Source: Leptotrichia sp. oral taxon 212
GTDB lineage: Bacteria; Fusobacteriota; Fusobacteriia; Fusobacteriales; Leptotrichiaceae
DNA: 64,000 nt
Assembly: GCF_001274535.1 (NCBI RefSeq)
Contig: NZ_CP012410.1
Coordinates: 2,205,126 to 2,269,125, forward strand
Direction of reading: 5' to 3'
Part shown: piece by piece, positions 40,326-49,761 of the stretch
Layout: each line of letters opens with the position of its first letter
How positions within the stretch are numbered: the stretch's first letter is position 1
Notes under the pieces: model-generated
Databases searched by the model: none
What the model was told of the DNA's origin: nothing
What the model saw: only the letters and a program-made list of their open reading frames with translations
Position numbers and translations under genes: made by a program

Positions 40326-41576
40326 TTAGACAATAAGCAAACTTGGCTTAATCAGTAAAATCAATCCTAAAATAATCATCAATATTCCACCGAATAGATT
40401 TACCCATCTTGAATATTTTGTTGTCAGCTGGAGCTTATTTACACTTAACAGCGCAAGTCCGAATACAAGTATGTCATCTACCATGTATCCTACAATATAT
40501 ATAAACGTATAAAGCTGTCGCTGCCAAAAGGCAACATTATTTATCTGCAGTATTTTCGTATAAGTCTGAGGAATTCCCACAGAACAAGCAAATTCTATAA
40601 CATTGACAGACAATGCAAGTCCTATTATTCCAAGTGCTGTAAGAAGTGTAAAAGGCTTATCTGCAATTTCCCTTATCTGACTTGAAATTTTAGCCCTTTT
40701 CCTGAAATCCGTAACTTCACATGAAAGTTCCTTCTTAAAATAATTTTTTACAAAGAATATTCCACCTATTATCCCGACTACACCGACAATAGGAGTAACC
40801 CATTTATCAAGTCCGACAAAATCCCATGTATAAAGCCATGCATTTAAAATCAGGTAGTACATTACTGCTTCAGCTAAAATAAACAGTCCTGCCACCCTAA
40901 ACATCTTTATCTTATTCCCAACTGCAATAAGCGCTGTCAGAAACAGCACAAGAACCCACATTGCACAAGGATTAAATCCATCAACAGTTCCTAAAATTAA
41001 AGACATCAGAGGTAGTGAGTAATCTGTCAAATCAATACTTTTATTTATAAACGGAATATTTACAAGCACCTGTTTAGAGGTTTCTTTTGTAAGACCCGGC
41101 ACTTCACATGTTTCTTCTCCCTGACATATGGAGTCATTTGAAGTCACATTCTCATATTTTCCATTTTTTACATACTCTTTCAAAGTAAAAATCTTATCAG
41201 CTTTCTTTCCTTCATCAATTAACCTGATAATTTCCTTACCTGTAGTTTCTGAAGTATTAAAACCTTGGATAATATGCCCATTCAAATATATAATGGGTGT
41301 TCCTTTTACAAGTTTGAGCTTCGTTGTTACCTCGTCAAATAAATTTTTATTTTCATCACTTTCATCAATTTTATATTCAACATATTCAAAATCTTTTCTC
41401 TCGTTAGACAGTTTTTCCAGGAACTTTTCAAGATTTGTACAGTTTTTACAGTCTTTCCGTCCAAAATATTCAATTTTTACTTTTTCCACAGCAAAGGAAA
41501 AATTCGAAACTGTAAATATTAAAATGAAAAAAACGATTATTTTAGCCAATTTACTTTTTGAAATTGATTTTATCAT
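40326..41576 (-). CDS. Thioredoxin-like/CcdA fusion, membrane thiol-redox protein
   Basis: 416 residues. Signal or anchor segment (13-29), a periplasmic thioredoxin/glutaredoxin-like domain with CKNC (Cys43, Cys46) and KGTPIIYLNGHIIQGF, then a six-helix CcdA/DsbD-type membrane domain with GFNPCAMW and FACSVGIPQ, the paired membrane Cys. It would carry reducing equivalents across the inner membrane to periplasmic thiols. The order (redox domain before CcdA) differs from classic DsbD. A single ribosome site (GGGGTG) lies upstream. Confidence 0.85.
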   Translation of the reverse strand: MIKSISKSKLAKIIVFFILIFTVSNFSFAVEKVKIEYFGRKDCKNCTNLEKFLEKLSNERKDFEYVEYKIDESDENKNLFDEVTTKLKLVKGTPIIYLNGHIIQGFNTSETTGKEIIRLIDEGKKADKIFTLKEYVKNGKYENVTSNDSICQGEETCEVPGLTKETSKQVLVNIPFINKSIDLTDYSLPLMSLILGTVDGFNPCAMWVLVLFLTALIAVGNKIKMFRVAGLFILAEAVMYYLILNAWLYTWDFVGLDKWVTPIVGVVGIIGGIFFVKNYFKKELSCEVTDFRKRAKISSQIREIADKPFTLLTALGIIGLALSVNVIEFACSVGIPQTYTKILQINNVAFWQRQLYTFIYIVGYMVDDILVFGLALLSVNKLQLTTKYSRWVNLFGGILMIILGLILLIKPSLLIV

Positions 41577-41591
41577 AATTCACCCCATTTC

Positions 41592-41963
41592 CTATTCTTT
41601 GTAAATAATGACAGTAGAAACCGCATACTCCCTGCTATGCGAAATGCTTATCTGTATTTTTAAATCTTTAGCATGCTTCAGAATCTCGTTATATAGTATG
41701 ACATTAGGTTTGCCAAGCTCATCATTGAGTATTTCCACATCACTTAGTGAAAAGCCCCTCACTCCTGTTCCAAGCGCTTTCGAGACTGCCTCTTTTGCGG
41801 CAAATCTGCCCGCATAACTCGCGTAAGGCTCCTTCTTCTTTTCTATATATTCTATTTCCTTTTCAGTATAAACTTTCTTTTTAAATGAAGAAGTCCTGTT
41901 AATGGCATCCCGTATTCTGCTTATTTCAATAATATCCGTTCCTATTCCATATATTTCCATCAT
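41592..41963 (-). CDS. acpS: Holo-[acyl-carrier-protein] synthase
   Basis: 123 residues, canonical length. Transfers 4'-phosphopantetheine from CoA to ACP. Motifs GIGTDIIEISRI (magnesium-binding Asp) and FAAKEAVSKALGTG are both clear, and the C-terminus ISISHSREYAVS is typical. GGAG precedes the ATG. Located between tatD and the thioredoxin-CcdA gene on the same strand, spaced 12-15 nt, probably an operon. Confidence 0.95.
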   Translation of the reverse strand: MMEIYGIGTDIIEISRIRDAINRTSSFKKKVYTEKEIEYIEKKKEPYASYAGRFAAKEAVSKALGTGVRGFSLSDVEILNDELGKPNVILYNEILKHAKDLKIQISISHSREYAVSTVIIYKE

Positions 41964-41975
41964 TTCTCCTTCAAG

Positions 41976-42737
41976 CTAGAGTTTATATATCTTTTTGGCA
42001 TTCTCAGTAGTAACTTCTATTACTTCTTCTGTAGAAATTTCCTTTATTCTTGCTATTTCTTCAGCTACATAGCTTGTATAGACAGGATTATTTCTTTTCC
42101 CTCTGAAAGGAACAGGTGTCAGATAAGGACAGTCTGTCTCAAGCACTATCCTGTCAAGAGGCAATTCTTTTACCAGTTCCTTAGTTTTTCTATTATTCTT
42201 AAAAGTCACTGTTCCACCTACTCCTATATAGTATCTGTCAAGAAAAGGCTTTGCCGCCTGAAAGGATCCCGGATAGCAGTGTAATATCCCACCGACACAT
42301 GGATATTCCTTCAAGATATCAAGTGTATCCTGTAATGCTTCCCTTGTATGTATGACAATAGGTAATTTTACCCTTTCTGCAAGTTCTATCTGCCTTCTGA
42401 AGCCTTCCTTCTGTACTTCTTCCGGATCTTCCATCCAGTGATAGTCGAGCCCTATTTCTCCTATTGCTACGACTTTTTTTTCACTCAGTGCCAATCTTTC
42501 CAATTCCTTGTCGACTTCAGCATTATATTTTTTAATATCTACAGGATGTATTCCAATCACCGCATGAACAAAATCATACTTATTTGCAAGTTCTATACTT
42601 TTCAATGAACTTTCCATATCAAAACCGATACTTACAATCCCTTCCATCTGTTCCTTTATATTTTTCATAACATCATCAAAATCTTCCTGAAACTGCTCAT
42701 CGTAAATATGTGTATGAGTGTCTATTATTTTGGACAT
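41976..42737 (-). CDS. TatD-family metal-dependent hydrolase
   Basis: 253 residues, TIM-barrel deoxyribonuclease-like family. Metal ligands in IDTHTHIYDEQF, GEIGLDYHW, IHTREA, LHCYPGS and LETDCPYLTP are all present. Members act as 3'-5' DNA exonucleases and have been linked to DNA repair. GGAAGGA precedes the ATG; acpS follows after 12 nt. Confidence 0.93.
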   Translation of the reverse strand: MSKIIDTHTHIYDEQFQEDFDDVMKNIKEQMEGIVSIGFDMESSLKSIELANKYDFVHAVIGIHPVDIKKYNAEVDKELERLALSEKKVVAIGEIGLDYHWMEDPEEVQKEGFRRQIELAERVKLPIVIHTREALQDTLDILKEYPCVGGILHCYPGSFQAAKPFLDRYYIGVGGTVTFKNNRKTKELVKELPLDRIVLETDCPYLTPVPFRGKRNNPVYTSYVAEEIARIKEISTEEVIEVTTENAKKIYKL

Positions 42738-42803
42738 TTCAATCCTTCCTTTGCTAATAAACTATATAATTTGAAATTCATATAATTATTAAATATATCT
42801 TTT

Positions 42804-43397
42804 TTAATTTTTTGTTATAATATCCCATTTCCCATTGATTTTTTCTGCTTTAACAACCGTTTCTTTTTCTTCAAATTCTTTTATATTATTAATTTTCTCT
42901 GAAGCTATTTCTGAAATGATATCAATAAGCACCGGCAACCATTTTTTTTGAAATTCTTCTGATGAAGCCTTAGAAAGATATTCAATAGATTTTCCCGTTC
43001 TCTTTTCAAATAATTTATTGATTTTTTCCTGTTCACCATCGATAATATCATTGTTAAATTTTGGAAATTTCAAATTAACTGTTAAATTTGCTTTTGAACT
43101 GGAAGTATACTCAATTTTTTTTATTTCATATTTCATATTCTTCAAGTACCCTTTTAAAATTTCACCAAAAAATTTTATCCCTATAGCTTCTTTTTCACTA
43201 TTAATCTGCTGATCAATTTCCTTTATCCCATTAGAGATTTCCTTTTTTGTCATCTCAGCAAATGTCTTTTCAATTTCTAAATTATTCTGCTCAAGTTCCA
43301 TTTTTTGAATTTTTACATTTGGTTTAACTTCCACTTTATAATTCGATGAAAAACCTAAACTTGCTACTATTAAAAATAGAACTAATATTTTTCTCAT
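42804..43397 (-). CDS. Exported hypothetical protein
   Basis: 197 residues with a signal peptide (MRKILVLFLIVASLGFSS). The mature part is helix plus strand (YEIKKIEYTSSSKANLTVNL) and ends in GKWDIITKN, the look of DUF4878/DUF5105-type small envelope proteins; similar in plan to the 47998-48648 lipoprotein. AAAAAGGAG sits 4-5 nt before the ATG. Its start region has good complementarity to the candidate small RNA at 26595-26672. Function unknown. Confidence 0.6.
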   Translation of the reverse strand: MRKILVLFLIVASLGFSSNYKVEVKPNVKIQKMELEQNNLEIEKTFAEMTKKEISNGIKEIDQQINSEKEAIGIKFFGEILKGYLKNMKYEIKKIEYTSSSKANLTVNLKFPKFNNDIIDGEQEKINKLFEKRTGKSIEYLSKASSEEFQKKWLPVLIDIISEIASEKINNIKEFEEKETVVKAEKINGKWDIITKN

Positions 43398-43509
43398 AAA
43401 ACTCCTTTTTCATAAACTACAAAATAATAAAAAACCATACTTAAAAAGTATATTTTTATTCTCTGAGTTTATAAATAAATAATTTTTTAAATTTTTAATA
43501 TATGTAGCT

Positions 43510-43944
43510 TTATTTCAATTTATCATATCTCTTTGCTAATTCAATTGCTCTATTTTTAGTTGATTCTATTAATGATTCTGTATATGCCAGACCATAACCT
43601 GTTCCACAAAGTCTTTCTCCTTTTACAGTATCACAAAAATTTTCTGCCACTTCTTTTGCCGCTTTATCTCTTCTTTTTATCCATGCTCTTTCTTCGTTTC
43701 TAAGTTTTATCTGTTCTTTTTTTGACAATTTTGACATTAACAATTTATAGACCTTGTTTAACTCATCATCCCATCCCTCAAGAATAGCTGAAGCCGCATT
43801 TTTCATTTCTGCATTACTTCCTCCAAATGACGCTTCTACACTTTTCTCTTTAGTTTCCATTCTATTCATCATGTCACTTGTATAACCAGCAAAACTACTA
43901 ATCGAAACCATTAAACCTACAACTAAAATCATTATTTTTTTCAT
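43510..43944 (-). CDS. LprI/DUF1311-like exported protein
   Basis: 144 residues. Signal peptide (MKKIMILVVGLMVSISSFAG), then helices with LNKVYKLLMSKLSKKEQIKLRNEERAWIKRRD-type pattern characteristic of the DUF1311 (LprI, lysozyme-inhibitor-like) family and a Cys pair (FCDTV, LCGTG) that can form a disulfide. GAAGGAGAG precedes the ATG. The gene-free gap 43398-43509 downstream has a weak hairpin with a T-run as terminator. Confidence 0.75.
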   Translation of the reverse strand: MKKIMILVVGLMVSISSFAGYTSDMMNRMETKEKSVEASFGGSNAEMKNAASAILEGWDDELNKVYKLLMSKLSKKEQIKLRNEERAWIKRRDKAAKEVAENFCDTVKGERLCGTGYGLAYTESLIESTKNRAIELAKRYDKLK

Positions 43945-43964
43945 AAAAATCTCTCCTTCTTTTT

Positions 43965-45365
43965 TTATTTTTTAATTAAATTTTTATATTCATTTACAAC
44001 CCATTCACCAAATCCATAATAAATTGAAGCACCTATTCCGTCATCTGATATTGATTTTTGAAAATATAATTTTCCTTCAGGGCAATATTTTTCATGATAT
44101 ACCTGTATGGAAGTAGTAGTACATGTTACGATTTCTCCATCCAACAATGTTCTTTCTATTGTATCTAAATCTAATAATGGTAAAATATACCATTCATTCT
44201 CATAATCATATATCCATAAAATATCTTCTTCTTTTTCCATTTTGTAAGGCTCGTGTGTTCCAAACCATCTTTCCTTGTTGCTTATAATCTCAATGTCATA
44301 ACCTAATGCTAACATTTTTTCTAATAATTTTCCTGATATTGTAAATCCATAATCATAATCATCCCAGTCTCTTGGAATATAAACTATATCAAAAGTATTA
44401 TTGTCCATCCTTTTAAAAACAGGAGAAAATACTTTTTTATGCTCTATTTTAGGCATTTTTTTTAATTGTGGTATTTTTTCCCATTTTTTCTTATTAAGTT
44501 CTATATTTATAATAAATACATTTTGCTCCCGACTTTTCAAAAAATCAGATTTTTTCCACAAGTTTACTGTATTTCTAAAATATATTTCAGGATAATGTTC
44601 ATAAAATCTTACTGTTGAATTATTTTTACTAATTCTGATATCAAGTTCATCATCTAAAGCTTGCATTTTACTATCTGTAATGGGATATTTATAGACCAAT
44701 ATATTTATTTTATAATTTTGAGTAGTGTCCAATAACTCATTTTCTATTAGAGGAGATATATTTCTGAAAAATTCATTATACTCAATTTTATCGTATAAAG
44801 GTTCTTCTTTTAAGTCTTCTAAAAGAATATCACTATATAGTGATTTTTCTGTATACAAATTATAGTCTTTGATATATGAAGTTTTTATATCTTCGTATAT
44901 AATTAATTTTCTTTTATTCCCAATCTTTAAGCTTTCCATTTTTAAATCTAAATTTTTAATGTTTAATAACGAAGTATAAAAATCTAACTTTTTAGTTTCT
45001 ATCCATATATTCAATAAATATTCTGCTTCTTCTTTTACATAATCTGAAGAATAGTAATCACCTTCTATTTTTTCAATTACTCCATTTGGAAATAATTTTT
45101 TATGAAAAATTTTTATATTATAATCATAATAGTCTGCTACTTTTTCTGAGCTAATAAAAAAATAGTACCCTGTCAATTTTTCATATACATACTCCAATTT
45201 ATTAATTCTTTTTATTTCTACATCCTTACCATTTTTTTGCATTAATTTCAAAAAAATATCTGCTAAACTAACTTTTTTTATACTATTTCTTTTAAAATTT
45301 ACAAACTGTTCTTTTTCTGGTTCAGTTGCTAAAGTTTTCTTTAATGTATTTAAAATTCTGAACAT
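43965..45365 (-). CDS. Large hypothetical cytosolic protein
   Basis: 466 residues from ATG 45365 (GTG at 45374 is possible; the ribosome site is poor either way). No signal or membrane segment; mixed alpha/beta with many Tyr, Lys and Glu. A stretch of interest reads FDIVYIPRDWDDYDYGFTIS, and GTHEPYKMEKEEDILWIYDY follows. Starts upstream of the LprI-like gene by 20 nt, so probably co-transcribed. Its composition (AT-rich, many Asn/Lys) is like the left accessory region. Family not recognised. Confidence 0.5.
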   Translation of the reverse strand: MFRILNTLKKTLATEPEKEQFVNFKRNSIKKVSLADIFLKLMQKNGKDVEIKRINKLEYVYEKLTGYYFFISSEKVADYYDYNIKIFHKKLFPNGVIEKIEGDYYSSDYVKEEAEYLLNIWIETKKLDFYTSLLNIKNLDLKMESLKIGNKRKLIIYEDIKTSYIKDYNLYTEKSLYSDILLEDLKEEPLYDKIEYNEFFRNISPLIENELLDTTQNYKINILVYKYPITDSKMQALDDELDIRISKNNSTVRFYEHYPEIYFRNTVNLWKKSDFLKSREQNVFIINIELNKKKWEKIPQLKKMPKIEHKKVFSPVFKRMDNNTFDIVYIPRDWDDYDYGFTISGKLLEKMLALGYDIEIISNKERWFGTHEPYKMEKEEDILWIYDYENEWYILPLLDLDTIERTLLDGEIVTCTTTSIQVYHEKYCPEGKLYFQKSISDDGIGASIYYGFGEWVVNEYKNLIKK

Positions 45366-45412
45366 TCTCACCACTCTAACTTTTTCACTAAATATTGAAA
45401 ATCAATACCCTA

Positions 45413-45892
45413 TTAATCAGGATAATTCAAATTTTCCTCTCCCAAATTCTGAAGAGTTTCTTCCAAATATTTCTTAGCCTCGTAATTAGCCATTGGTAAA
45501 TTCTGATCCAGATAATTTCCACATTCTATAGCAGTCGCTCCTGGAATATCTCCTTTAAATTCAGCCATAAATTTGTAAAGTTCCTTCATTAACTCAACGA
45601 TATCCTTTGATTCCAATTTTCCTTTTAAGATAAGGTAAAATCCTGTTCTGCATCCCATAGGCCCGAAATACACTATTTTTTCCTTCCATACAGAATGATT
45701 TCTTAAAAATGTTGCTCCCAGATGCTCCATTGTGTGAAGTTCCGCGATGTTTATTACCGGCTCCCTGTTTGGAAGTTTCATTCTTATGTCAAAACTTGTG
45801 AGATAATTCCCGTTTATTTCATCAATTCTTGATACATAAATTCCCCTGTTAAGTCTTATATGATCAACCTGAAAACTTGCTATTCTTTCCAT
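45413..45892 (-). CDS. luxS: S-ribosylhomocysteine lyase (autoinducer-2 synthase)
   Basis: 159 residues from ATG 45892, with AAGGGAGA 9 nt upstream; the frame from 45910 would put that site inside the gene. Iron-binding motif HTMEHLGATFLRN, catalytic Cys in GPMGCRTGFYL, and Cys/His ligands later (CGNYLDQNLP). It converts S-ribosylhomocysteine to homocysteine and DPD, the AI-2 precursor, as part of SAM recycling. The homocysteine could feed the trans-sulfuration enzyme at 12952. Confidence 0.96.
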   Translation of the reverse strand: MERIASFQVDHIRLNRGIYVSRIDEINGNYLTSFDIRMKLPNREPVINIAELHTMEHLGATFLRNHSVWKEKIVYFGPMGCRTGFYLILKGKLESKDIVELMKELYKFMAEFKGDIPGATAIECGNYLDQNLPMANYEAKKYLEETLQNLGEENLNYPD

Positions 45893-45941
45893 AATGGGTT
45901 CTCCCTTCATATATAGTTCTTTTTTAATTTTTAAAGCTGTT

Positions 45942-46868
45942 CTACCTTTTTACACTTATCGAAGCCTCTATAAGTAAATCCAGTGTTTCTACATAATTAT
46001 ATCCTTTTGAGGCTGTACTCTTTGGTAAAAGACTTGCAGCTGTCATTCCTGGCAATGTATTCATCTCCATAAAATAAGGTTTATCTCCCACTACCATAAA
46101 ATCCACCCTTGCAAATCCTTCACATTTCAATGCATAGTAACTGTCATAAGCAAACTTGTCTATTTCCTTCTGTATTTCTTCAGGAAACTCAAATACAAAT
46201 TCCCTTGCTCCACCATCTGCATATTTAGATTCATAATCAAAATACTCCCCTGCAACAGCTTCTATTTTAAGTGTAGGAAATACTTTCCCATTAATTACAG
46301 GTACACTTATTTCAATTCCTGGCAGCACTTCCTCCACCAGAGCAGTCTTATCCATTGTATAAACTAATTCTAGTGCTTTTTTAAACTCTTCTTCTGTTTC
46401 TACAAAACTTACTCCTATGCTTGATCCACCTGAATTAGGTTTTACTATGATTCTGTTACCAAGTTTTTCCTTTATTTCCTGAAAATTATATTCTTCTCCT
46501 CTTCTTATGGCTACACCTTTTGCAGTTCTTACTCCGTAAGTTTCCACTATTTTCTTTGTAAGTTCCTTATCCATACAGAGTGCACTCGACATAACTCCAG
46601 GTCCGCTATAAGCTATTCCAAGACTTTCCAGTATTGCCTGTATTCTTCCATCTTCTCCAAACATACCGTGTAAAGCTATATATACAAAATCCAAATTAAG
46701 ATTTTCCAATTTTTCAAATACTTCCCTTTCTGAATTTATAACAACATCAAAAACTTCATATTTGTTCCTATTAAGATATTTAATAATTTCGTTTCCTGTA
46801 TTCATTGAAACCTCTTTTTCAGTGGAAACTCCTCCTCGTATTACTCCTACTTTTAACAATTTTGACAT
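45942..46868 (-). CDS. ddl: D-alanine--D-alanine ligase
   Basis: 308 residues from ATG 46868 (GAGAGGATG upstream); the frame from 46886 is less likely. ATP-grasp enzyme joining two D-Ala for peptidoglycan. Visible: VIRGGVSTEKEVSMNTG, LHGMFGEDGRIQ, VKPNSGGSSIGV, RVDFMV and EMNTLPGMT. It shares the pathway with murI and the carboxypeptidase elsewhere in the window. Confidence 0.95.
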   Translation of the reverse strand: MSKLLKVGVIRGGVSTEKEVSMNTGNEIIKYLNRNKYEVFDVVINSEREVFEKLENLNLDFVYIALHGMFGEDGRIQAILESLGIAYSGPGVMSSALCMDKELTKKIVETYGVRTAKGVAIRRGEEYNFQEIKEKLGNRIIVKPNSGGSSIGVSFVETEEEFKKALELVYTMDKTALVEEVLPGIEISVPVINGKVFPTLKIEAVAGEYFDYESKYADGGAREFVFEFPEEIQKEIDKFAYDSYYALKCEGFARVDFMVVGDKPYFMEMNTLPGMTAASLLPKSTASKGYNYVETLDLLIEASISVKR

Positions 46869-46943
46869 TTTCAAACATCCTCTCATTTTATTATAATATT
46901 AAAATTATTTTCCAGTTATAAAATTTAAAATAATCACCTATAT

Positions 46944-47894
46944 TTATTTTATATCCTTAAAATCTTCTTCTGTAAATACATATTTTTTTCCGCAGAAATG
47001 ACACTCTGCTTCTATTTTTCCTTCTTCTTTAAGTATATGCAAAATTTCATTTTTACCTAAAGTTATTATTCCTTTATAATATTTTTCTCTTGTACAGTTA
47101 CATTTATATTCAATTTCAGATTCTTCAAGAATTTCATAATCTTCAACATATTTTTTCACATGAGCTCCTGACATTTCAGCCTCTTCTTCAGCTACAGAGA
47201 TATCTTCATATAAAAGTTCAACTATCCTTTCAGGAGTGAATCCTCCTGAAAGAAGTTCCGTTATGCTTCTTATCTGTCTCAGTTTATCTTCAAGCTTGTC
47301 TATAAAATTTTCTTCTACTCCTGGAAGAAGCTGTATTATATATCCTCCTGCCTTCTCCACTTTATTTCCGTCTTCTGAAAGTTTAACTCCTAAAGCAACT
47401 ACAGACTTTATCTGCTCTGAAATCAGAAAATAATGAGCCATCGTGTCAGCTATATCTTCTCCTGCAATATGTGTAAGACCGACGAAAGGCTTTTTCAGTC
47501 CCATATCCCTAATTACCTGTAAAGTTCCATCTCCTATAAATTTTATCTGGCCTTTTTCATCAGTTATAAATTCACCATTTTCATTTATCAATCCATTTAT
47601 TTTTTTTTCCTCGACAGCTCCCAAATATCCTTTCACTTCACCTTTTTTATTTCCTGTGGCAATCATATTTCCATATGGACCGTTTCCATTTATCTTTAAT
47701 GTAATCAGATCGTTGTCTCCTTTTAAGTCCTTTCCCATCATGGCAGTCACAGTCAGCAGCTTTCCAAACAATGTTGCTGCAACTGGATCAGTATTATGTA
47801 TTTTCTTTGCTTCCTTAACTATTTCTGTAGTATCACATACAAAAAATCTTGCACATTTGCTTGTTCCCCTTATAAGTTTTGATTTATTCTCCAT
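46944..47894 (-). CDS. hslO: Hsp33 redox-regulated chaperone
   Basis: 316 residues. N-terminal substrate-binding fold (TVTAMMGKDLKGDNDLITL and GNMIATGNKKGEVKGYLG), linker, and the C-terminal zinc-redox switch with four Cys: CNC near residue 263 and CHFC near residue 298. Oxidative stress releases zinc and activates holdase function. AAAGGAAAG precedes the ATG. Part of a run with ddl and luxS on the same strand. Confidence 0.95.
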   Translation of the reverse strand: MENKSKLIRGTSKCARFFVCDTTEIVKEAKKIHNTDPVAATLFGKLLTVTAMMGKDLKGDNDLITLKINGNGPYGNMIATGNKKGEVKGYLGAVEEKKINGLINENGEFITDEKGQIKFIGDGTLQVIRDMGLKKPFVGLTHIAGEDIADTMAHYFLISEQIKSVVALGVKLSEDGNKVEKAGGYIIQLLPGVEENFIDKLEDKLRQIRSITELLSGGFTPERIVELLYEDISVAEEEAEMSGAHVKKYVEDYEILEESEIEYKCNCTREKYYKGIITLGKNEILHILKEEGKIEAECHFCGKKYVFTEEDFKDIK

Positions 47895-47930
47895 TATTCT
47901 CTTTCCTTTTCCATTTGTATATTTTCAATT

Positions 47931-47979
47931 AAAAATATCGCCCACTTTCACCGCCTATGCGATTTAGAGTTGGGCGATA
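47931..47979 (-). terminator. Terminator between the 47998 lipoprotein and hslO genes
   Basis: TATCGCCCA (47936-47944) pairs with TGGGCGATA (47971-47979), a perfect 9-bp stem, with a T5-containing tail on the minus strand. An inner CGC-ATAG-GCG stem lies in the loop. It follows the lipoprotein stop at 47998. Confidence 0.75.
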
Positions 47980-47997
47980 CACCTCTTTATTTTCAAT

Positions 47998-48648
47998 TTA
48001 TTTACCTGTTTCTATTTTAGGTTCATTTGGTTTTTGTGTATCTCCTGCATTCGGACCATTTTCAGCTACCCCTGTCTGTTGTTCTACATTACTGTCATCT
48101 AGATTACCAAGGTTTTTTAATGTTGTTGTCAATTTCCCTAACAAAATATCCATATTTTCAGGTGTTATTTCTATTTTATTCCCATTTTCTGTTTTTACAA
48201 CTACAAAGTCTGTAGTATACGTTGATTTAGGAACATTTTTTGATTCAATAACACTCTTAAATTCATCTTCAAATGATACATTATCACTATTTCCTTTAGA
48301 AAATGTATCCTGTACTACTTTTTCGAACATTTTTTCAAATACTTTTTTTACATCAATATTTTTTATTTCTACTGTAACAACTGATGTATTTGCATCTTCT
48401 TTTTTAGTTTCCAGTATTTTATATTCTAGATTTTCAAACAATCTTTCAAAAAGTAGCTGTTGTATCTTGTTGTTGTATTCCAAATGCATACTTCCTTCAG
48501 CATCCTTATTTACAACATAATCCTTAAATGCTTTTTCTATTTTCTTTTCTTTAACATTATCTATAAATTTTGATACAACTGTCTCCGGCTTATCTGCACA
48601 ACTAACAATTAACATAAGTAACAAAATTCCTATCAGTAGCTTCTTCAT
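47998..48648 (-). CDS. Putative lipoprotein (DUF5105/DUF4878-like)
   Basis: 216 residues. Lipoprotein signal with lipobox MLIVSCADK (Cys about 17), then ETVVSKFIDNVKEKKIEKAF, the typical start of DUF4878/DUF5105 envelope lipoproteins, and a Pro/Gln-rich C-terminal tail (VEQQTGVAENGPNAGDTQ). GAGGGAG precedes the ATG. It is the last gene of the outer-membrane cluster, ending in a strong terminator. Function unknown. Confidence 0.65.
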   Translation of the reverse strand: MKKLLIGILLLMLIVSCADKPETVVSKFIDNVKEKKIEKAFKDYVVNKDAEGSMHLEYNNKIQQLLFERLFENLEYKILETKKEDANTSVVTVEIKNIDVKKVFEKMFEKVVQDTFSKGNSDNVSFEDEFKSVIESKNVPKSTYTTDFVVVKTENGNKIEITPENMDILLGKLTTTLKNLGNLDDSNVEQQTGVAENGPNAGDTQKPNEPKIETGK

Positions 48649-48730
48649 CTATGACTCCCTCTTTTTTATTTAGTTTAATTCATTTTACATTATTTGAAAT
48701 AACAAGTCAAGTAAAGAATTTAAATAAATT

Positions 48731-49741
48731 TTACCCTTTGAGTTTTTCCAGTTCCTTTTCCATTTTTTTAAATTTTTTAACCAGTTCAGGAACTTTACCC
48801 ATTGACATTTTTACTCTTAAATCTTCCATATGCTCTCTTAAAGGAAATCCTGACATTTTACTTCCATCCGGAACATCATTTGTAACTCCTGATCTTGCAG
48901 CAATTACTACATTATTTCCTATTTTTAGATGCCCGGCAACTCCTACCTGACCTGCAAGCGTAGTATTATTACCCACTTCAACACTTCCTGAAATTCCTGT
49001 CTGAGCTACTATAAAACAGTTTTCTCCAATAATGTCATTATGAGCGATATGCACAAGATTATCTATCTTTGTACCTTTTTTTATTATTGTATCTCCTATT
49101 GTACCTCTGTCTATACAAGTATTTGCACCTACTTCAACTTCCTCTTCGATAATTACATTGCCAATCTGTTCAATTTTCACATTATTTCCATTAACTTTTA
49201 CAAATCCAAATCCATCAGATCCTATGACTGCTCCTGGCTGAATTATAGAACCTTTTCCAATTTTAGTAAATTCCCTTATTGTAACATTGGAATATATAAT
49301 ACAGTTATCTTCTATCACAGTTCCTTCAAATATTGAAACATTAGGATAAATAACAACATTCCTACCTATCCTTACATTATGTCCAATATATGTATTTACA
49401 GGAGAAACTGTTGCTGTGTCATCAACTGTTGCTGTGTCTTCCTTCTGCTTCAGGAATGGCTGGATTTTTGGCTTAAAATAGTTCAGCAGAATTGGCATAA
49501 GCTCTCTCGGATTACTTTTTACAGTAATATAAGTCCTATTGTCAGGCAATCCTTCCATAAAGGGAACAATGATTGCACCTGCATTACATTTATCAATATT
49601 TTTCAACATTTTTTCATCAGCTGCGAAAGTAACCTCGTTTTCTTTAGCATGAAAAAAAGGTGATAATCTAAGAAAACTTAGATTATCATTTCCTTTTATC
49701 TCACCTTTTATTAATTTCGCTATTTCTTTTATATGATACAT
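48731..49741 (-). CDS. lpxD: UDP-3-O-acylglucosamine N-acyltransferase
   Basis: 336 residues from ATG 49741, with AAAGGAG 9 nt upstream; the frame from TTG 49750 overlaps that site. An N-terminal uridine-binding domain ([18 protein letters not shown]) and then hexapeptide repeats forming a left-handed beta-helix ([18 protein letters not shown] and so on; catalytic His in [13 protein letters not shown]). It adds the second acyl chain in lipid A synthesis, showing that this organism makes lipopolysaccharide. Downstream of bamA. Confidence 0.95.
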   Translation of the reverse strand: MYHIKEIAKLIKGEIKGNDNLSFLRLSPFFHAKENEVTFAADEKMLKNIDKCNAGAIIVPFMEGLPDNRTYITVKSNPRELMPILLNYFKPKIQPFLKQKEDTATVDDTATVSPVNTYIGHNVRIGRNVVIYPNVSIFEGTVIEDNCIIYSNVTIREFTKIGKGSIIQPGAVIGSDGFGFVKVNGNNVKIEQIGNVIIEEEVEVGANTCIDRGTIGDTIIKKGTKIDNLVHIAHNDIIGENCFIVAQTGISGSVEVGNNTTLAGQVGVAGHLKIGNNVVIAARSGVTNDVPDGSKMSGFPLREHMEDLRVKMSMGKVPELVKKFKKMEKELEKLKG

Positions 49742-49761
49742 GTGAAACAACTCCTTTAATA

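Noticed and set aside
47957-48520. 187-codon plus-strand frame opposite the 47998-48648 lipoprotein
   Set aside because: Shadow frame with Phe/Ser-rich composition and no initiation signal; the minus-strand gene has signal peptide and ribosome site.
49733-49748. Half of a parS-like sequence (TGTTTCAC) before lpxD
   Set aside because: Only one half-site matches; the other half (ATGTATCA) departs from the parS palindrome and overlaps the lpxD start, so it is probably chance.
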